Of a stretch of DNA of 53,429 nt, positions 34,304 to 44,017 are shown in pieces (within the stretch, counting starts at the first letter, position 1; every line of letters begins with the position of its first letter). A program made the position numbers and the translations under genes. Under the pieces are notes generated by a model. The model saw only the letters and a program-made list of their open reading frames with translations. It ran no database searches and was not told where the DNA came from. The stretch comes from Bacteriovoracaceae bacterium (GTDB lineage: Bacteria > Bdellovibrionota > Bacteriovoracia > Bacteriovoracales > Bacteriovoracaceae). The DNA lies in contig JADHTQ010000027.1 of NCBI GenBank assembly GCA_016784965.1, positions 1-53,429 of the forward strand. The letters are read 5' to 3'.

Positions 34304-37036
34304 ATGATGAATACAATTAAATTTGTCTGGATAACAGGTATTGATACCTTTAAGGTCGTATTGGCCAATGAGGAGCAGCTTTCAACAGAGTTGGAGGTTA
34401 TAAGCTCTGGTGGCGCAATGATTCTTGACAAAATCACTCAGGACGGGCGCTTTGTTTATATTACTTCCCAGAACCAGCTAGATTTTAGAGATAACTATTA
34501 TATTCAACACGGCCAAGAGCACATATATGCCTATTTCACAAAAGAAGTATTGAATGAGTACTTTCGGTATGAGGGCCATGACCTTGGTGTTGTATACTCA
34601 CAAGACCGCATTGATATAACCATTTGGTCCCCTCCTGCCACCGCCATAGATTTTTTATTATTTGATAAACTTGATCCAGAAAAATTGTTAAATAGTTATA
34701 GTTTGATAAGGCAAGATCAAGGGATCTATAAATTGACCATCAAGCTTGATGAGGTGGAAGAAGTTGACGATTTTCATAAATACTTATACCAGTTAGAGGT
34801 CACAGCACACGGAAAAAAACGTTTGGCATTAGATCCATATGCCAAATCAATGAATGCTTTTGTTCCCCAGACAAAACAGGTAGCAAAAGCAGCAATTATT
34901 GACCAAAACCGTGCTACACCTGAGGGATTTCCAGAGAGTAAAATTGATAATGCAAAAATTTTAAAGGATCAAATGAGTTTTATCGGGTACGAAATGCATG
35001 TACGAGATTTTACAATTGATCCAAAACTTGATGTACCCGATAAAATTAAAGGAACTTATCAAGCCGTCACAAAAAAGATTGGGCACCTAAAAAACCTGGG
35101 CATCTCTCATGTGCAGCTATTGCCCATTCAATCTTGCTATACTACTGATGAAACTAATCGCAGCTATCAATCAGAGACGGTAGAGACAGACCTCATCAAT
35201 TATAATTGGGGGTATGATGCTCATCACTACTTTATACCAGAAGGGTGGTACTCAACGGATCCATTTGATCCAGCTAAAAGAATTATTGAACTAAAAGAGA
35301 TGATTGAAGCACTCCATCAAAATGATATCGGAGTGATTATGGATGTGGTTTACAACCATACCTATAAGGCAGCAATTTTTGAGCATTTGGCCCCAGGGTG
35401 TTATTTGCGGATGAGCGAAGAAGGCATTATTTCCAAGGGCACAGGCGCTGGAGAAAGCTTGGAATCTAGAACTTTCATGGTGAAGCGATTAATAATTGAT
35501 TCCTTGAAGTACTATTGCACTGAATTTCATGTTAATGGTTTTCGATTTGATTTAATGAGTTTTTTAGATCATCAAACAATGAAAGAGATTCGGGCAGAGT
35601 TAGGTGATGATGTAATCCTTTATGGTGAGGGTTGGGACTTAACTGATCTACCTAGACAAGAAGCTACAACTAAGATTAATTTTCCTCCAAACATAAGTCT
35701 AGGCATCTTCAACGATACAACCAGAGACAGTTTAATAGGAAACGCAAAGGAGCGTGGCTTTGTACAGGGGCAATACAATTTGGGAGCGAAAGTAAGAAGC
35801 GGAATTATTGCTGGAATTAAGAATTACTCAGCTGACTACAACGGCGATGGTCATACAGATGTTTTGCTAGACAAAGAGTTATACCATTTATTTGCTTTAG
35901 AACCGTCAAATACAATAAACTATGTTAGTTGCCACGACGGCTTTACTCTTTGGGATAAAATTAATTACACCATACATACCGAAATCCACTTTAGGAAAAA
36001 ACTAATAAAGCTGGCTTTGGCCATGTTGCTTACATCCCAGGGAAAAGTGGTACTTGAAGGTGGAGTAGAGATTGGCCGAAGTAAACCTTTGGCACCTAAT
36101 GATCCGACTAAAGATCGAGCTCATACTTCATCTTCTATAAATGAAGAAAGTGGCATAAATTATTTTCATGAAAATTCCTATAGATCCCCAGATTTTACAA
36201 ATATGTTTAGGTGGCCTAGAAACAAGGATTTTGCAGACCTTTTTGATTATGTAAAAGGGTTAATAAAATTGCGCAAGAATTTAAAATGTTTGAGATACAC
36301 AAACGCTGAGTTTATCAAAAAAGGGCTACGTTTTATCTGTGAGGCCATACCCAATACTGAAAATTTTGCGATTGATCCCAAGTCTCGCCATAAAGATTGG
36401 AGTAATGTTGAAACTCTTAATATTCATTTTTTGGGAGGACCTGCAAACTCCAAACGCTACCTTTTTATTGACCAGCTGGAAGTAAAAAGCGATAGGTACA
36501 TTACATTTGATCGCTTTGGGCGGTCAAGTTTTACAATTTCTGCGCAGGAGTTAGAGCAACTTAAGGCATCTGTCCAATTTAATGAGATAAAGGTTAGACT
36601 AACACCATCATTTGATGATTTAAATGGGTCAGCACCCTATCATAGTGATCAAGGCTTTAGCACAATTGTGCCTGCAGCTGTAAATCTTTCAACAAATCTT
36701 ACGACAATAGATTTATCTATCATGGATAATGCTGCAGGAAAACAGGAGTTGCAGTTTAACGAATTTATAGCATTTACTCTCGACAATACCCTGGAGCAAA
36801 TTGATGAACAAAACGACTTAGAGGCAAACTATCAAAAGGTGCTTGTAATTCATAATTCCTCAAAAAGTTATATCGAACTTGAGATACAAGATTTAGTGGA
36901 TTTTGCTTGTCACCATATTCTTGTAGACAATCAAGACGCTGGTGTTATCCCTTTGACATCAAGTGCAGTTACTGTTTTTAGTAAAAGTATCAAGGTGCCT
37001 GGCAAGACTTCTTCTGTAATAGGTCTTTTTAACTAG
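34304..37036 (+). CDS. Type I pullulanase / GH13 debranching enzyme
   Basis: The 910-residue protein lacks a signal peptide, so it should act in the cytoplasm on alpha-1,6 branches of glycogen or taken-up glucans. After two beta-rich N-terminal domains (about 1-210, CBM-like), the GH13 barrel shows YEMHVRDFT, YNWGYDAHHYF, DVVYNH, GFRFDLM with the nucleophile near 415, YGEGWD with the acid/base near 441, and VSCHDGF near 543. The YNWGYD motif is the usual sign of pullulanases. The C-terminal 200 residues form beta domains. ATG 34304 or 34307 can be used; GGAGAG is adjacent. No glycogen synthase genes are nearby. Confidence 0.92.
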   Translation: MMNTIKFVWITGIDTFKVVLANEEQLSTELEVISSGGAMILDKITQDGRFVYITSQNQLDFRDNYYIQHGQEHIYAYFTKEVLNEYFRYEGHDLGVVYSQDRIDITIWSPPATAIDFLLFDKLDPEKLLNSYSLIRQDQGIYKLTIKLDEVEEVDDFHKYLYQLEVTAHGKKRLALDPYAKSMNAFVPQTKQVAKAAIIDQNRATPEGFPESKIDNAKILKDQMSFIGYEMHVRDFTIDPKLDVPDKIKGTYQAVTKKIGHLKNLGISHVQLLPIQSCYTTDETNRSYQSETVETDLINYNWGYDAHHYFIPEGWYSTDPFDPAKRIIELKEMIEALHQNDIGVIMDVVYNHTYKAAIFEHLAPGCYLRMSEEGIISKGTGAGESLESRTFMVKRLIIDSLKYYCTEFHVNGFRFDLMSFLDHQTMKEIRAELGDDVILYGEGWDLTDLPRQEATTKINFPPNISLGIFNDTTRDSLIGNAKERGFVQGQYNLGAKVRSGIIAGIKNYSADYNGDGHTDVLLDKELYHLFALEPSNTINYVSCHDGFTLWDKINYTIHTEIHFRKKLIKLALAMLLTSQGKVVLEGGVEIGRSKPLAPNDPTKDRAHTSSSINEESGINYFHENSYRSPDFTNMFRWPRNKDFADLFDYVKGLIKLRKNLKCLRYTNAEFIKKGLRFICEAIPNTENFAIDPKSRHKDWSNVETLNIHFLGGPANSKRYLFIDQLEVKSDRYITFDRFGRSSFTISAQELEQLKASVQFNEIKVRLTPSFDDLNGSAPYHSDQGFSTIVPAAVNLSTNLTTIDLSIMDNAAGKQELQFNEFIAFTLDNTLEQIDEQNDLEANYQKVLVIHNSSKSYIELEIQDLVDFACHHILVDNQDAGVIPLTSSAVTVFSKSIKVPGKTSSVIGLFN

Positions 37037-37095
37037 CACATATATTGATCCAGGTTTATAATTGATATGTTTAGTTATCTTTATGGAGGATACAT

Positions 37096-37461
37096 ATGTT
37101 GAGGATCGCTGTACTTATGTTGGCCATTGTAATGAGCAACACACTTTATGGATCTTATGATGATGAATTTCAAATAAAAGCAGAAATTTTTTGCTCACAA
37201 ATATCAGAGGAACCAGCTTTTGAATATGAGCAAAACTTTACCCAACAGTTTATCAAAAATGTGCCATATGAATTTCTGGTATCCATTTTTAAAAATTATT
37301 ACGAAGATTATGGTCGCTGTACAGGTTTTGAATACTCTAGTCAGGATAGAACCGGTAAATTCATTTTTTCAACAGAGTCACAACAACAAATCAATTTTTT
37401 AGTATGGCTTAAAGTGGTTGATGAGCAATATCTGATTGATAGCTTTTTATATAAACTATAA
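37096..37461 (+). CDS. Small exported protein, possibly NTF2/DUF3887-like
   Basis: The 121-residue protein has a signal peptide (about 1-18) and GGAGGA five bases before ATG. The mature part contains FTQQFIKNVPYEFLVSIFKNYYEDYGRC, which resembles the small helix-strand domain seen at the N-terminus of some serine hydrolases (DUF3887-like). Two Cys may pair. A palindromic simple repeat follows the stop by about 25 bases. Family assignment is weak. Confidence 0.6.
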   Translation: MLRIAVLMLAIVMSNTLYGSYDDEFQIKAEIFCSQISEEPAFEYEQNFTQQFIKNVPYEFLVSIFKNYYEDYGRCTGFEYSSQDRTGKFIFSTESQQQINFLVWLKVVDEQYLIDSFLYKL

Positions 37462-37485
37462 ATTAATATTTTTTTAGTATCTACC

Positions 37486-37561
37486 CCCAAACCGCAACTG
37501 AAACTGAAACAGCAACCGAAACAGAAACTGTTGCTGTTGCCGTTGCTGTTTTCAGTTTGGG
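37486..37561. repeat. Palindromic array of CTGAAA/CAGCAA hexamers between convergent genes
   Basis: The segment is built from six-base units (ACTGAA, ACAGCA, ACCGAA, ACAGAA), then their complements (TTGCTG, TTGCCG, TTGCTG, TTTTCAG). The outer CCCAAAC (37486-37492) and GTTTGGG (37555-37561) pair. AACTGAAACAGCAAC (37502-37516) pairs with GTTGCTGTTTTCAGTT (37542-37557) with one bulge. It lies between a forward gene end and the reverse rlmN end, so it may act as a two-way terminator as well as being a slippage-prone repeat. Confidence 0.7.
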
Positions 37562-37607
37562 CTAAACCGGCAGCATAAGTTACATGTTATGAAGTATGTG
37601 TTTGATT

Positions 37608-38696
37608 TTATTTGTTTTTGTTAGGTTCTGACCAGGTTCCATTTAGTTGCCCACATGCGGCCAAAATGTCATTCCCCTTACTCTGTCGGATAGTACAAAC
37701 GTATCCTGCCTTAATAAGCTGATCTCGAAACCATAAAATTTTATCTTCTTTAGGTCTTTTAAATTTTGAGTCTGGATATTCATTAAAGGGGATTAGGTTA
37801 ATTTTTGACTTACTTTTATTTAAAAGACGACAGAGTCCTTTAATATCAGATTGTCCATCATTGAAGTCCTTAATAAGTAAGTATTCGTAAGTAATTCTTC
37901 TAAAGGCCTTTAAAGGGATTTTATCGATTGCCTGGAAGAGTCTTTGAAGGTCGTAGCGCTTATTAATCGGCATCAACTCATCTCTAATATCATCGTTGGA
38001 AGCGTGGAGAGATATGGCGATATTTACTGGAGGAAAACTTGCAAGTTTCTCAATTTGTGGAACTAGGCCTGAGGTAGAGAGAGTAATTTTTCTCTGTCCC
38101 AAAGCCGCTCCCTTGCTCTCCATGAAGATTTCAGTTGCTTTTTTTACGTTATCAAAATTATGTAGTGGCTCTCCTTGTCCCATATAAACGATATTGGATA
38201 TTCGTAGATTTTGATCGATATTATCGATTAACCATTTAGAAAGTGCTAAGTATTGACCGATTATTTCATGGGAGCCTAAATGGCGTTTAAAACCCATGGT
38301 GCCTGTGTAGCAAAAGGTGCACCCTATAGCGCAGCCCACTTGTGATGAGATGCACATGGTAAGGCGATCCTTCGAGGGGATAATGACACTTTCTACAGTC
38401 TCACCATCTTTCATCTTTACGATAAATTTTCTAGTTCCATCTTTTGAAAGTCCTACCCACACTACTTCGGGAATATGGTTGTCAAGGTATTGTTCAATAT
38501 GAGCTTTCGTTTTGTTTGAAACATTAGACCAGCAATCTACTTCAAACATATATTTTTTATAACACCATCCAAAAATCTGGTCTGCACTAAATTTTGAAAG
38601 GGAGTTACTAGAAAAATATTCTCTTAACTCGGCCAAGGTAAAAGAAAAAAGTGACGGGGTGTTAGTTTCTAAGTTTTTCTGTCTTTTACTTGTCAT
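37608..38696 (-). CDS. rlmN: 23S rRNA (adenine-2503-C2) methyltransferase RlmN
   Basis: The 362-residue radical-SAM enzyme methylates A2503 of 23S rRNA and some tRNAs. The iron-sulphur motif is in SSQVGCAIGCTFCYTG near residue 123. MGQGEPLHNFDNV near 172 and the C-terminal CTIRQSKGNDILAACGQL, with the catalytic Cys, are typical. Length is normal. It faces the hexamer repeat at its 3' end and has a gap of about 140 bases to the divergent nuclease-like gene. Confidence 0.95.
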   Translation of the reverse strand: MTSKRQKNLETNTPSLFSFTLAELREYFSSNSLSKFSADQIFGWCYKKYMFEVDCWSNVSNKTKAHIEQYLDNHIPEVVWVGLSKDGTRKFIVKMKDGETVESVIIPSKDRLTMCISSQVGCAIGCTFCYTGTMGFKRHLGSHEIIGQYLALSKWLIDNIDQNLRISNIVYMGQGEPLHNFDNVKKATEIFMESKGAALGQRKITLSTSGLVPQIEKLASFPPVNIAISLHASNDDIRDELMPINKRYDLQRLFQAIDKIPLKAFRRITYEYLLIKDFNDGQSDIKGLCRLLNKSKSKINLIPFNEYPDSKFKRPKEDKILWFRDQLIKAGYVCTIRQSKGNDILAACGQLNGTWSEPNKNK

Positions 38697-38837
38697 AGTA
38701 GGCCTTCCTGAGTCATGCTAGTATATGTGGATAGTAATTGGCTGTCACCAATAATTTATGAGTTGTAATTAACTATAATCTTAATTACTATTTATGGGTT
38801 TTATTTTTTAAGTGCTTAATAAATTGGGAGATAACAG

Positions 38838-39665
38838 ATGTTAAAAAAGTCCTTAGTAGTTAGTGTTTTACTCTTGATTGTTGCATTTCCAATGCTGGAC
38901 TCATATGCTGGCAGGTATACTATTCCAAGAGATAGGGATGTTTTGATGAACTTTGGCAATTATGGCCAGAAATACCTTAATCCTCAAAGAATCAACATAT
39001 TAGTCTGGAATGTTTTTAAAGGTAAAAAACAGACATGGAGAGAAGATTACTTTGAACTTTTAAAGGACAAAGATATTGCAATCTTGCAAGAAGCATATTT
39101 AAGCGACTTGATGCTGCGAGTATTTGATGACCTCACCTGGGGTTATAAAATGGCAGTTTCTTTTATTAAAAATGAAAACAATATAGCAACTGGTGTTGCT
39201 ACGGCTTCAATAGCATCTCCTATAAACAGTTTTTTTAAAAGGAGTCCCGGGAGAGAACCAGTAGTTAAAACGCCTAAAATGACATTATTTACAGAGTATA
39301 AGCTAAAGGGGATGAAAAAGACCTTAATGGTCGTTAACATTCATGCATTAAATGTTGTTTCTTTAGGTACTTTCAAAAAGCAAATTAAAGCGATTATCCC
39401 AATTGTTGCTGCTCATAACGGTCCATTGATATGGGCGGGAGACTTTAATACTTGGTTAGGTTCAAAAGTTTCATACCTTTTGGACGCAATAGCAAAATTG
39501 GGTCTAAAAGAGGTGCATTTTGCTCCAGATGATAGAACTGTTATACAAGGTTTAAAAATTGACTATATCTTTACCAAGGGACTAAATATTTTAAGTTCGA
39601 AGGTTTATGGAAGTGTTCGAGGTTCTGATCATAAGGCAATGAGTGCCATTGTTTCCGTAAATTGA
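38838..39665 (+). CDS. Exported endonuclease/exonuclease/phosphatase family protein
   Basis: The 275-residue protein has a signal peptide (about 1-24) and the EEP fold order: ILVWNVFKG near residue 50, the metal Glu in IAILQEAYLS, WAGDFNTWLG near 199, and the terminal IDYIFTK and GSDHKAMSAIV with the catalytic Asp-His. It could cleave nucleic acid or phosphodiesters outside the cytoplasm. GGGAG precedes ATG. It is a single gene, divergent from rlmN. The substrate is not decidable. Confidence 0.85.
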   Translation: MLKKSLVVSVLLLIVAFPMLDSYAGRYTIPRDRDVLMNFGNYGQKYLNPQRINILVWNVFKGKKQTWREDYFELLKDKDIAILQEAYLSDLMLRVFDDLTWGYKMAVSFIKNENNIATGVATASIASPINSFFKRSPGREPVVKTPKMTLFTEYKLKGMKKTLMVVNIHALNVVSLGTFKKQIKAIIPIVAAHNGPLIWAGDFNTWLGSKVSYLLDAIAKLGLKEVHFAPDDRTVIQGLKIDYIFTKGLNILSSKVYGSVRGSDHKAMSAIVSVN

Positions 39666-39805
39666 TATATCACCATTATCATATATTGTTACAAAATTAT
39701 ACGTCACTTAAAAAGTACAAAGCACAATTATTGGCGAGCTTATAAAATGTATGATACAGTTTTTGTTTATGTATCTAAAGTAATTGTCGTGCTAAAGAGG
39801 TAATT

Positions 39806-42800
39806 ATGAGCGTAGCAAAGAAATCTCGGGGAGCGCTAGATCCCCTGATATCTTTATTTAAAAAGGAAAAAGTTGAAACATGGTTTGATATCGGTTTGTT
39901 TTTGGACCGCATTAAGGATAATCGTCAAGAATTTAATTTGCCCAGTACATTCAAAAAATTTAAAACTAGTATCAAGTCCGGAGTTGCATTTATCACTTTT
40001 GACTTTGGGATAGATGGAGTTACCATGGAGATTGCCAAATATGGCAGGGCCCTAGAGCGCATCTATCAGTCACCTGGCGATAAGAGCAAACATAAAATCA
40101 ATATACATTGTCTGGGAGGGATTTTTTTTAAAGAAGCCGATACCATTTTGCCTGAACACTGGGAGAAAAAACTAATTGAAAAGATGGCCGGCTTTGGTGA
40201 GTGGGATGGTTATAAAGAATATTTTCATACCCATTTAAACCGTGGAAGTGCTGAGTATAATCAACTTGCTAAAAAAGTGTGGAACCAAGCAGTGATCATT
40301 AGTTTGGAACTGGGTGAGTATATAGTTGACAATGATATAAAGCTATTGATTCCAGTAAATATTAATGCAAATCCAGGTAATGTTTCTTTGGCCATGAGCT
40401 TGGCAATTGTTTCTGAATTTATGGATATACCTGTGCTGGCAAGTCATCACGATTGTTATTGGGAGGATGGTAAAAGAAAAAGAGACCGCATAAAAATGTC
40501 AGAGCGCACAGGCCTTAGAGATCACTTCTTTTTAAATACTCATCTAGGAGAGGTCTTTTCACCTATTGAAGTGCTGTATCCTTGGGAAGGAAAAAGGTGG
40601 TTTCATACTACAATAAATGCCTTGCAAAAAAAGAGTCTTGTAAAAAAATATGGGTTCAACCAACTAAGTATTGGTCATATGCCTACTTCAATTAAAATGT
40701 CCAAATATAGGCCGGTTAATATCAATGAGATAGAAGATATTTTAAAAAGACTACATTTGGTTTTAAGCGAGGGGCAGAAGCAATTAATATCTCAAGATGC
40801 TTTCAAAATAGATATTAGTGGTCATTGCTACAAGTCTAATGAGGAAAGAGCTCCACTAGTTATTGGTCATCAAGCAGGGCTTAAAATAAATTTGCGAAGG
40901 GGCAACCTGCTTTTTGTCCAGCCCACACGAATTTTAAGCAGAAAAAGTATTGAGACCAATTTTTTATTTATTGATTTACTTCTGCGCAATAGGAAGTTTT
41001 TTAACTTTTTTAACTCTAACCCTAACCTAACAATAACAATACTAATTACAGGACCAGTTGCCAGTGGTCATGAATTATACTTTGAGAGGTTATTGGATGA
41101 CTTCAAGAAGATGCTTGAGGGAACAATAGAAGAGTTTAAAGATAGAATCTTTTTGGCTTGTACTTTCTGTATTGATAATAAAGAAGTCTTAAAGAAAATG
41201 TCTCTTAAAGATTTAGAAGTTAATGAAATCTATTCAGTAGCATCATTAATTTTACTTCCAAGCAAGACTGAAGGTCGTGGATTGCCAATAATTGAGAGCT
41301 GTTCTGCAGGTGTTCCTATCATTTGTAACCGCTACGCTCCTGAACATGTATATGCAGATGTTATCGGTGAGATGTTAGAAGAGTCCAAACGCTTTAGAGT
41401 CTTTGAATTTGCAAATGAAGAGTTTAATGAAGACTTTCTTGACAGAGTTGCAGAAATATTTATCGACCCCAGAAGTTTGAAGGATTTGATCCTTAGAAAT
41501 ATGGAGGTAGTTAAAAAGCGTTACAGTAATAAAATTTTAGTTAAATCGTTTGAACATTTTTTACAAAAACTTTGGCTCAGGTCAAAAGAAGACACAGTCG
41601 TTGAAGCCAACGTTAAGGCAGCGTTTAGGTTACATAATAAAAGAACCAAATACGATGAACAGTTTAGTAAAGTAGTGCTTAGTGAGAACAGAAAGTATAT
41701 CCCGGGTCTAACAATTACAGAATTTATGATATATTTAAAGTCTTTAATTGATCCAAGTTACTTTAGGTTAGAGGAAATGGAATTTAGAGGCAGAATGATG
41801 GCCTTTTCTGAATCACTAGTAAGGATGTACTATCGCAGAAAAAAAGTTGATGAGGAGCAAAGATCTTTTTTTCTAAAGCATGTGGACTATATATTTGAGT
41901 ATTATAGTGGTAAAGATAAGTTAGCGATTGATCACTCCTTAAGTTATAGACACCGTCACAGAAGAAAATATCCATTTAGAAAACTGACTGAGCAAGAATT
42001 GTGTGGAATAATTGGTATAATTTTTCGCGATGTTTTTGACCCCACCTTCCCGCCACATTTGAAAACAAGGACCTTAGGGCACTTTAATAGTCTTAAGGGA
42101 TCGATTATGCAGCTCATAGGAAGCACTAAAGAAAAGTTGGCGATTGATTCAAGTGCCAGGTTACTTGATGATTTAAGATCTAACAAAGAGATTGCCCTTT
42201 TTGTTGGTCATCACTTCAAAGCAGAGATAAATATTTTTGTGCTCAATGTTTTAAGAGAGAGGCTGGGAATATCATTTGACCAAGAATTATCAGAGGAGAT
42301 ATTGCAAAAACGATCATTAGATGGAATTGGCAAAGTTTCTGTATTTGTGCGCAAGGAACCATTGAACGATATTTCTGCAGAATTTTTACTAGAATGGCTA
42401 GAAAAAGATGCCTTTTTAGAAATTAAGCGTTTGTATGAATGTGGTTTATTTGAAATTGTTGAAACGAGTATTCTCGCTTCAGGTATTCACCTTGGACAAT
42501 TGGGAAAACCAGCTTTAAAAGCGCTAGAGAAAATAAAAAACAATGGTGGTATTGTAATCGCTAGTGGTGAAAATAGTTTTATGGTGGACATGATAGATCT
42601 ATCTTCATATCGCTTTGGAAAAGTTAACAATGAGTTAATGGCAAACTTTATGGGAATCAATCTAGGCGAGTCATACATTCAATGGGTTCCAGCGGGCCTT
42701 AAGCCTTCACTTGCATACCCAACTCCAATTCAAACACCTAAAGAATTTTCTGAAGTTATTGAAAGTGACCTGTTTAAAGAGTGTGTCGATAAATTGGGAG

Positions 42801-44017
42801 AGGATGAGGTTTTAAAAGTTTTGCGAGATGATGCAGACAAATTTGGTAACCCCATTAAAGATGAATTAGAAAAATTAGTTGCTTCCAATTTAGATCCAGC
42901 TCATGATCACAATTCTTTGAAGTTTACACAAATTAATGGAATGTATGATGATCAGCTTCCTTGGTCTGGAGCTTTAGCGGAAGTTCATCTAAATGGCGAG
43001 TCTTGGAAATTTGTAACAGCATTTTCGGGTAAAGTGGCCAAAACGGTATTGGAGTTAGTTGATAACTACCAACAAAAAAGCAACGAAGTTGTATCCTTTG
43101 CCTGGAATGGTGGATATATATTAAACAATGAACTTGTAGGAAAGCTTGGCCTTGGGGAAGAATACATCGGTTCCCCTTTAGGGTATCTGTGTATTGATGG
43201 CAAAGTTATTTCGCTTCCGCTTTATAATAAGGCAACTTTTTTAATTGATAAAGAGGGGCAAATTACCATAGAGCGTGTGAATTTAAAAAATGGGCTAAAG
43301 ATAAAATTTGGTGCAAGTTGCCTTGAAATGTCCAGCAAGCAAAGGAACAAGGCAAGTTCTCAAGACCCCATCTACTATGATCTTTTGTTTGCCCAAGAGA
43401 CAATAGCAGCAAAAGATAGGATTATTTATCGCTTTGTTGGAAACATTGTCAGCGAAATTATCACAGATGTTAGTCAACCAGTAGAGATCATTCCTGTGGG
43501 GCTTACTGTCTCATGTCCAAAAACCAAAGCATTAAAAGGGATTAAAGTGGGAAGTGAGGTCGAATATGAGCTTCCAGGCCTTGAGCACATTAAAGATGCA
43601 ATTGAAGCTGGACCGCTGTTGGTTAAATCTTCTAAAGTTTCCATTGATATGGAAATAGAGGGATGGAAAACTGAGCACTCAATAAGCACCCAAGCTGCAC
43701 GCTTGGACTTTTTGGATATGCGAGGCCCAAAAATGGGGGTTGGCATAACTCGGGATAACCGTTTAATACTTATTGCCATAAATGGTAGAATTAGAGAAAG
43801 TGTCGGTGCAACTCATATCGACTTGGCCAACATTTTAAAAAGTTTTGGAGCATACTCGGCGATGGGTTTTGATCCAGGTGGATCAGTCACACTGGTTGTT
43901 CATGGCAAGCAGTTGAATATCTCTCCGTATAATAAAGACTATGAAGATAATGTTTATAGTTTGCCCCCCACACCTCGGATGGTGGGAAACGCGATACTGG
44001 GTATTAATGCCCGATAG
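39806..44017 (+). CDS. Glycosyltransferase fused to C-terminal phosphodiester glycosidase (NAGPA-like)
   Basis: This 1403-residue protein has no signal peptide. Residues 30 to about 570 look like a GT-B glycosyltransferase: NPGNVSLAMSL and SHHDCYWEDGKR near 213 in the N-lobe, and LLPSKTEGRGLPIIESCSAGVPII near 482-505 in the donor lobe, as in GT4 enzymes. Residues about 620-1030 are a helical region I do not recognise. From about 1040 a NAGPA/DUF2233-like domain appears: VSFAWNGGYI, GSPLGYLCIDGKVI, GVGITRDNRLILIAINGR, and a GFDPGGSVTL where the family has a DGGGS-type loop. NAGPA domains cleave sugar-phosphate-sugar diesters. The fusion suggests that one chain makes and trims a glycan. GAGG precedes ATG. 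Its end overlaps the convergent aminotransferase gene by 14 bases. Confidence 0.85.
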   Translation: MSVAKKSRGALDPLISLFKKEKVETWFDIGLFLDRIKDNRQEFNLPSTFKKFKTSIKSGVAFITFDFGIDGVTMEIAKYGRALERIYQSPGDKSKHKINIHCLGGIFFKEADTILPEHWEKKLIEKMAGFGEWDGYKEYFHTHLNRGSAEYNQLAKKVWNQAVIISLELGEYIVDNDIKLLIPVNINANPGNVSLAMSLAIVSEFMDIPVLASHHDCYWEDGKRKRDRIKMSERTGLRDHFFLNTHLGEVFSPIEVLYPWEGKRWFHTTINALQKKSLVKKYGFNQLSIGHMPTSIKMSKYRPVNINEIEDILKRLHLVLSEGQKQLISQDAFKIDISGHCYKSNEERAPLVIGHQAGLKINLRRGNLLFVQPTRILSRKSIETNFLFIDLLLRNRKFFNFFNSNPNLTITILITGPVASGHELYFERLLDDFKKMLEGTIEEFKDRIFLACTFCIDNKEVLKKMSLKDLEVNEIYSVASLILLPSKTEGRGLPIIESCSAGVPIICNRYAPEHVYADVIGEMLEESKRFRVFEFANEEFNEDFLDRVAEIFIDPRSLKDLILRNMEVVKKRYSNKILVKSFEHFLQKLWLRSKEDTVVEANVKAAFRLHNKRTKYDEQFSKVVLSENRKYIPGLTITEFMIYLKSLIDPSYFRLEEMEFRGRMMAFSESLVRMYYRRKKVDEEQRSFFLKHVDYIFEYYSGKDKLAIDHSLSYRHRHRRKYPFRKLTEQELCGIIGIIFRDVFDPTFPPHLKTRTLGHFNSLKGSIMQLIGSTKEKLAIDSSARLLDDLRSNKEIALFVGHHFKAEINIFVLNVLRERLGISFDQELSEEILQKRSLDGIGKVSVFVRKEPLNDISAEFLLEWLEKDAFLEIKRLYECGLFEIVETSILASGIHLGQLGKPALKALEKIKNNGGIVIASGENSFMVDMIDLSSYRFGKVNNELMANFMGINLGESYIQWVPAGLKPSLAYPTPIQTPKEFSEVIESDLFKECVDKLGEDEVLKVLRDDADKFGNPIKDELEKLVASNLDPAHDHNSLKFTQINGMYDDQLPWSGALAEVHLNGESWKFVTAFSGKVAKTVLELVDNYQQKSNEVVSFAWNGGYILNNELVGKLGLGEEYIGSPLGYLCIDGKVISLPLYNKATFLIDKEGQITIERVNLKNGLKIKFGASCLEMSSKQRNKASSQDPIYYDLLFAQETIAAKDRIIYRFVGNIVSEIITDVSQPVEIIPVGLTVSCPKTKALKGIKVGSEVEYELPGLEHIKDAIEAGPLLVKSSKVSIDMEIEGWKTEHSISTQAARLDFLDMRGPKMGVGITRDNRLILIAINGRIRESVGATHIDLANILKSFGAYSAMGFDPGGSVTLVVHGKQLNISPYNKDYEDNVYSLPPTPRMVGNAILGINAR

